Shown: in pieces, positions 15,665 to 16,608 of the stretch
How positions within the stretch are numbered: position 1 is the first letter of the stretch
Layout: each line of letters opens with the position of its first letter
Source: Pseudomonadales bacterium
GTDB lineage: Bacteria > Pseudomonadota > Gammaproteobacteria > Pseudomonadales > UBA7239
DNA length: 16,608 nt
Assembly (NCBI GenBank): GCA_020443005.1
Contig: JAGRJA010000064.1
Span: 1 to 16,608, forward strand
Reading direction: 5' to 3'
Position numbers and translations under genes: made by a program
Notes under the pieces: generated by a model
What the model was told of the DNA's origin: nothing
What the model saw: only the letters and a program-made list of their open reading frames with translations
The model's database searches: none

Positions 15665-16117
15665 ATGACAATCAAGTGGATTTCGGAGCTTGAGATAGGT
15701 ATTCCGGTTATAGATAGTCAGCATAAGCGGATTGTAGAATATATCAATCAGCTTGAGCATGCTCGTCAGGCTCGCAGTGCACAAGAGGTCATGGATGTGC
15801 TTGATGAGTTGGTCGATTACACACTTTCTCATTTTGCCTTTGAAGAAAGTTTAATGGAAGAAGCCGGTTATCCGTATCTTAATGCGCACAAAAAAGTTCA
15901 CCAGTTATTCACACGGCGTGTTTCCGGTTTTATGCAGCGTGCAAAGGCTGGTGAGGATGTTACCAATGAATTGCTACATGTTTTGAAGGCCTGGTTGATA
16001 AACCACATCAAACATGATGACAGGGATTATTCAGAGGCGGTTCGCATTAATATGGAAATGACAACAGGTAAGGTTAAAGCCAGAAAAGGGAGTTGGTTTT
16101 CCCGTTTGTTTGGTTGA
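15665..16117 (+). CDS. Bacteriohemerythrin, first of a tandem pair
   Basis: Four-helix diiron protein of 150 residues that binds oxygen reversibly; bacterial members are thought to store, deliver or sense oxygen. All seven ligands are visible: H20 (DSQHKRI), H56 and E60 (SHFAFEESL), H75 and H79 (NAHKKVHQ), H114 and D119 (NHIKHDDRDY). There is no signal peptide, so it is cytosolic. After the fold (to about 130) comes a basic tail ending GSWFSRLFG, which could be an amphipathic membrane or partner contact. GGGGAG eight bases before the ATG is a good ribosome site. It is a single-domain protein, not fused to a chemotaxis or cyclic-di-GMP domain. The next gene is a paralogue 29 bases downstream, so the two are probably one operon. 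Confidence 0.95.
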   Translation: MTIKWISELEIGIPVIDSQHKRIVEYINQLEHARQARSAQEVMDVLDELVDYTLSHFAFEESLMEEAGYPYLNAHKKVHQLFTRRVSGFMQRAKAGEDVTNELLHVLKAWLINHIKHDDRDYSEAVRINMEMTTGKVKARKGSWFSRLFG

Positions 16118-16146
16118 TCGCCGTGGCTGGATAGCGGGAGGTTTTA

Positions 16147-16605
16147 ATGAAAATTGAATGGTCGAGCCAGTACGAGCTTGGTATTGGCGTGATTGATCGC
16201 CAGCATCGGCGAATTGTTGATTACATTAATCAGCTTGATGAACTACAGGGTTCCGAGACGAGTGAAACCCTTACCCGTATTTTGGATGATTTGGTTGATT
16301 ATACTTTTTCACATTTTGCGTTTGAGGAAGCCTTGCTGGAAGAGGTGAATTATGCAGATTTGAATGGGCATAGTTTGGAACACGATACATTTTCGCGCCA
16401 GATAAAAACGATGCAGGAGCGTTGCGAGAGTGGGGAGTCGATGGCGGATGAGCTGGCTGATATGTTGCTTCATTGGTTGTTGAAACATATCCAGAGTGAG
16501 GACAGGGCTTATGCGCCAATTGTCAGAGAGAAAATAGCAGCACTTGATCCTGTAAAATACGAAGGCTGGATGCATAAAACTTTGCGGCGTTTTTTCCGTA
16601 TTTGA
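16147..16605 (+). CDS. Bacteriohemerythrin, second of a tandem pair
   Basis: Paralogue of the preceding gene, 152 residues, aligned to it without gaps through the diiron fold. The ligands fall at the same numbers: H20, H56, E60, H75, H79, H114 and D119. The shared core includes VIDxQHxRIVxYINQL and the block LVDYTxSHFAFEE. The linker at 33-42 and the third helix differ, so the copies are not a recent duplication. The tail again ends in a basic-aromatic segment (WMHKTLRRFFRI). A strong GGGAGG at 16136-16141, five bases before the ATG, gives it independent translation from a shared message. The stop lies three bases before the window end, so further operon members cannot be excluded. Confidence 0.95.
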   Translation: MKIEWSSQYELGIGVIDRQHRRIVDYINQLDELQGSETSETLTRILDDLVDYTFSHFAFEEALLEEVNYADLNGHSLEHDTFSRQIKTMQERCESGESMADELADMLLHWLLKHIQSEDRAYAPIVREKIAALDPVKYEGWMHKTLRRFFRI

Positions 16606-16608
16606 TTG

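Overview
The window looks like chromosomal DNA of a free-living, probably aquatic gammaproteobacterium. The best evidence is the minus-strand order trxA, rho, ubiD, a typical gammaproteobacterial arrangement. Rho is 419 residues, the same length as the Escherichia coli protein, and UbiD keeps the E. coli ligand residues at a constant offset of three. The huge secreted-type repeat protein and the tandem hemerythrins also suit a marine or sediment proteobacterium. Species cannot be named from this sequence.

Layout. (1) 1-6906 (+) is the 3' part of one giant gene whose frame is already open at base 1. Its product is built of calcium-binding thrombospondin-type-3-like linkers, one seven-repeat FG-GAP propeller, three successive seven-blade RCC1-like propellers with a cysteine pair in each blade, and six C-terminal VCBS/FG-GAP-like repeats. 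(2) 6993-7703 (+) is a class I SAM-dependent methyltransferase, convergent with the next block. (3) 7725-12095 (-) holds mscS, trxA, rho and ubiD, read right to left: a mechanosensitive channel, then thioredoxin and transcription terminator Rho, each with a promoter candidate, then the ubiquinone-pathway decarboxylase. (4) 12296-12877 (+) is an exported DUF2780 protein closed by a strong intrinsic terminator. (5) 13002-14617 (-) is a two-gene operon of a PAP2 phosphatase and an MJ1255/VC2487-type glycosyltransferase. (6) 14695-15471 (+) is an exported dienelactone-hydrolase-family protein. Its stop codon lies inside one arm of a 124-base inverted-repeat element. (7) 15665-16605 (+) is a tandem pair of bacteriohemerythrins, each with all seven diiron ligands.

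How they fit together. Most of the window is housekeeping: redox, transcription termination, quinone synthesis and osmotic protection. No defence system, CRISPR array, prophage, tRNA or rRNA gene was seen. The more unusual items are the chain of five propeller-like domains in the giant protein, the C-rich rho leader that may serve for Rho autoregulation, the short mobile-like element forming the end of the hydrolase gene, and the duplicated hemerythrins sharing a basic-aromatic tail.
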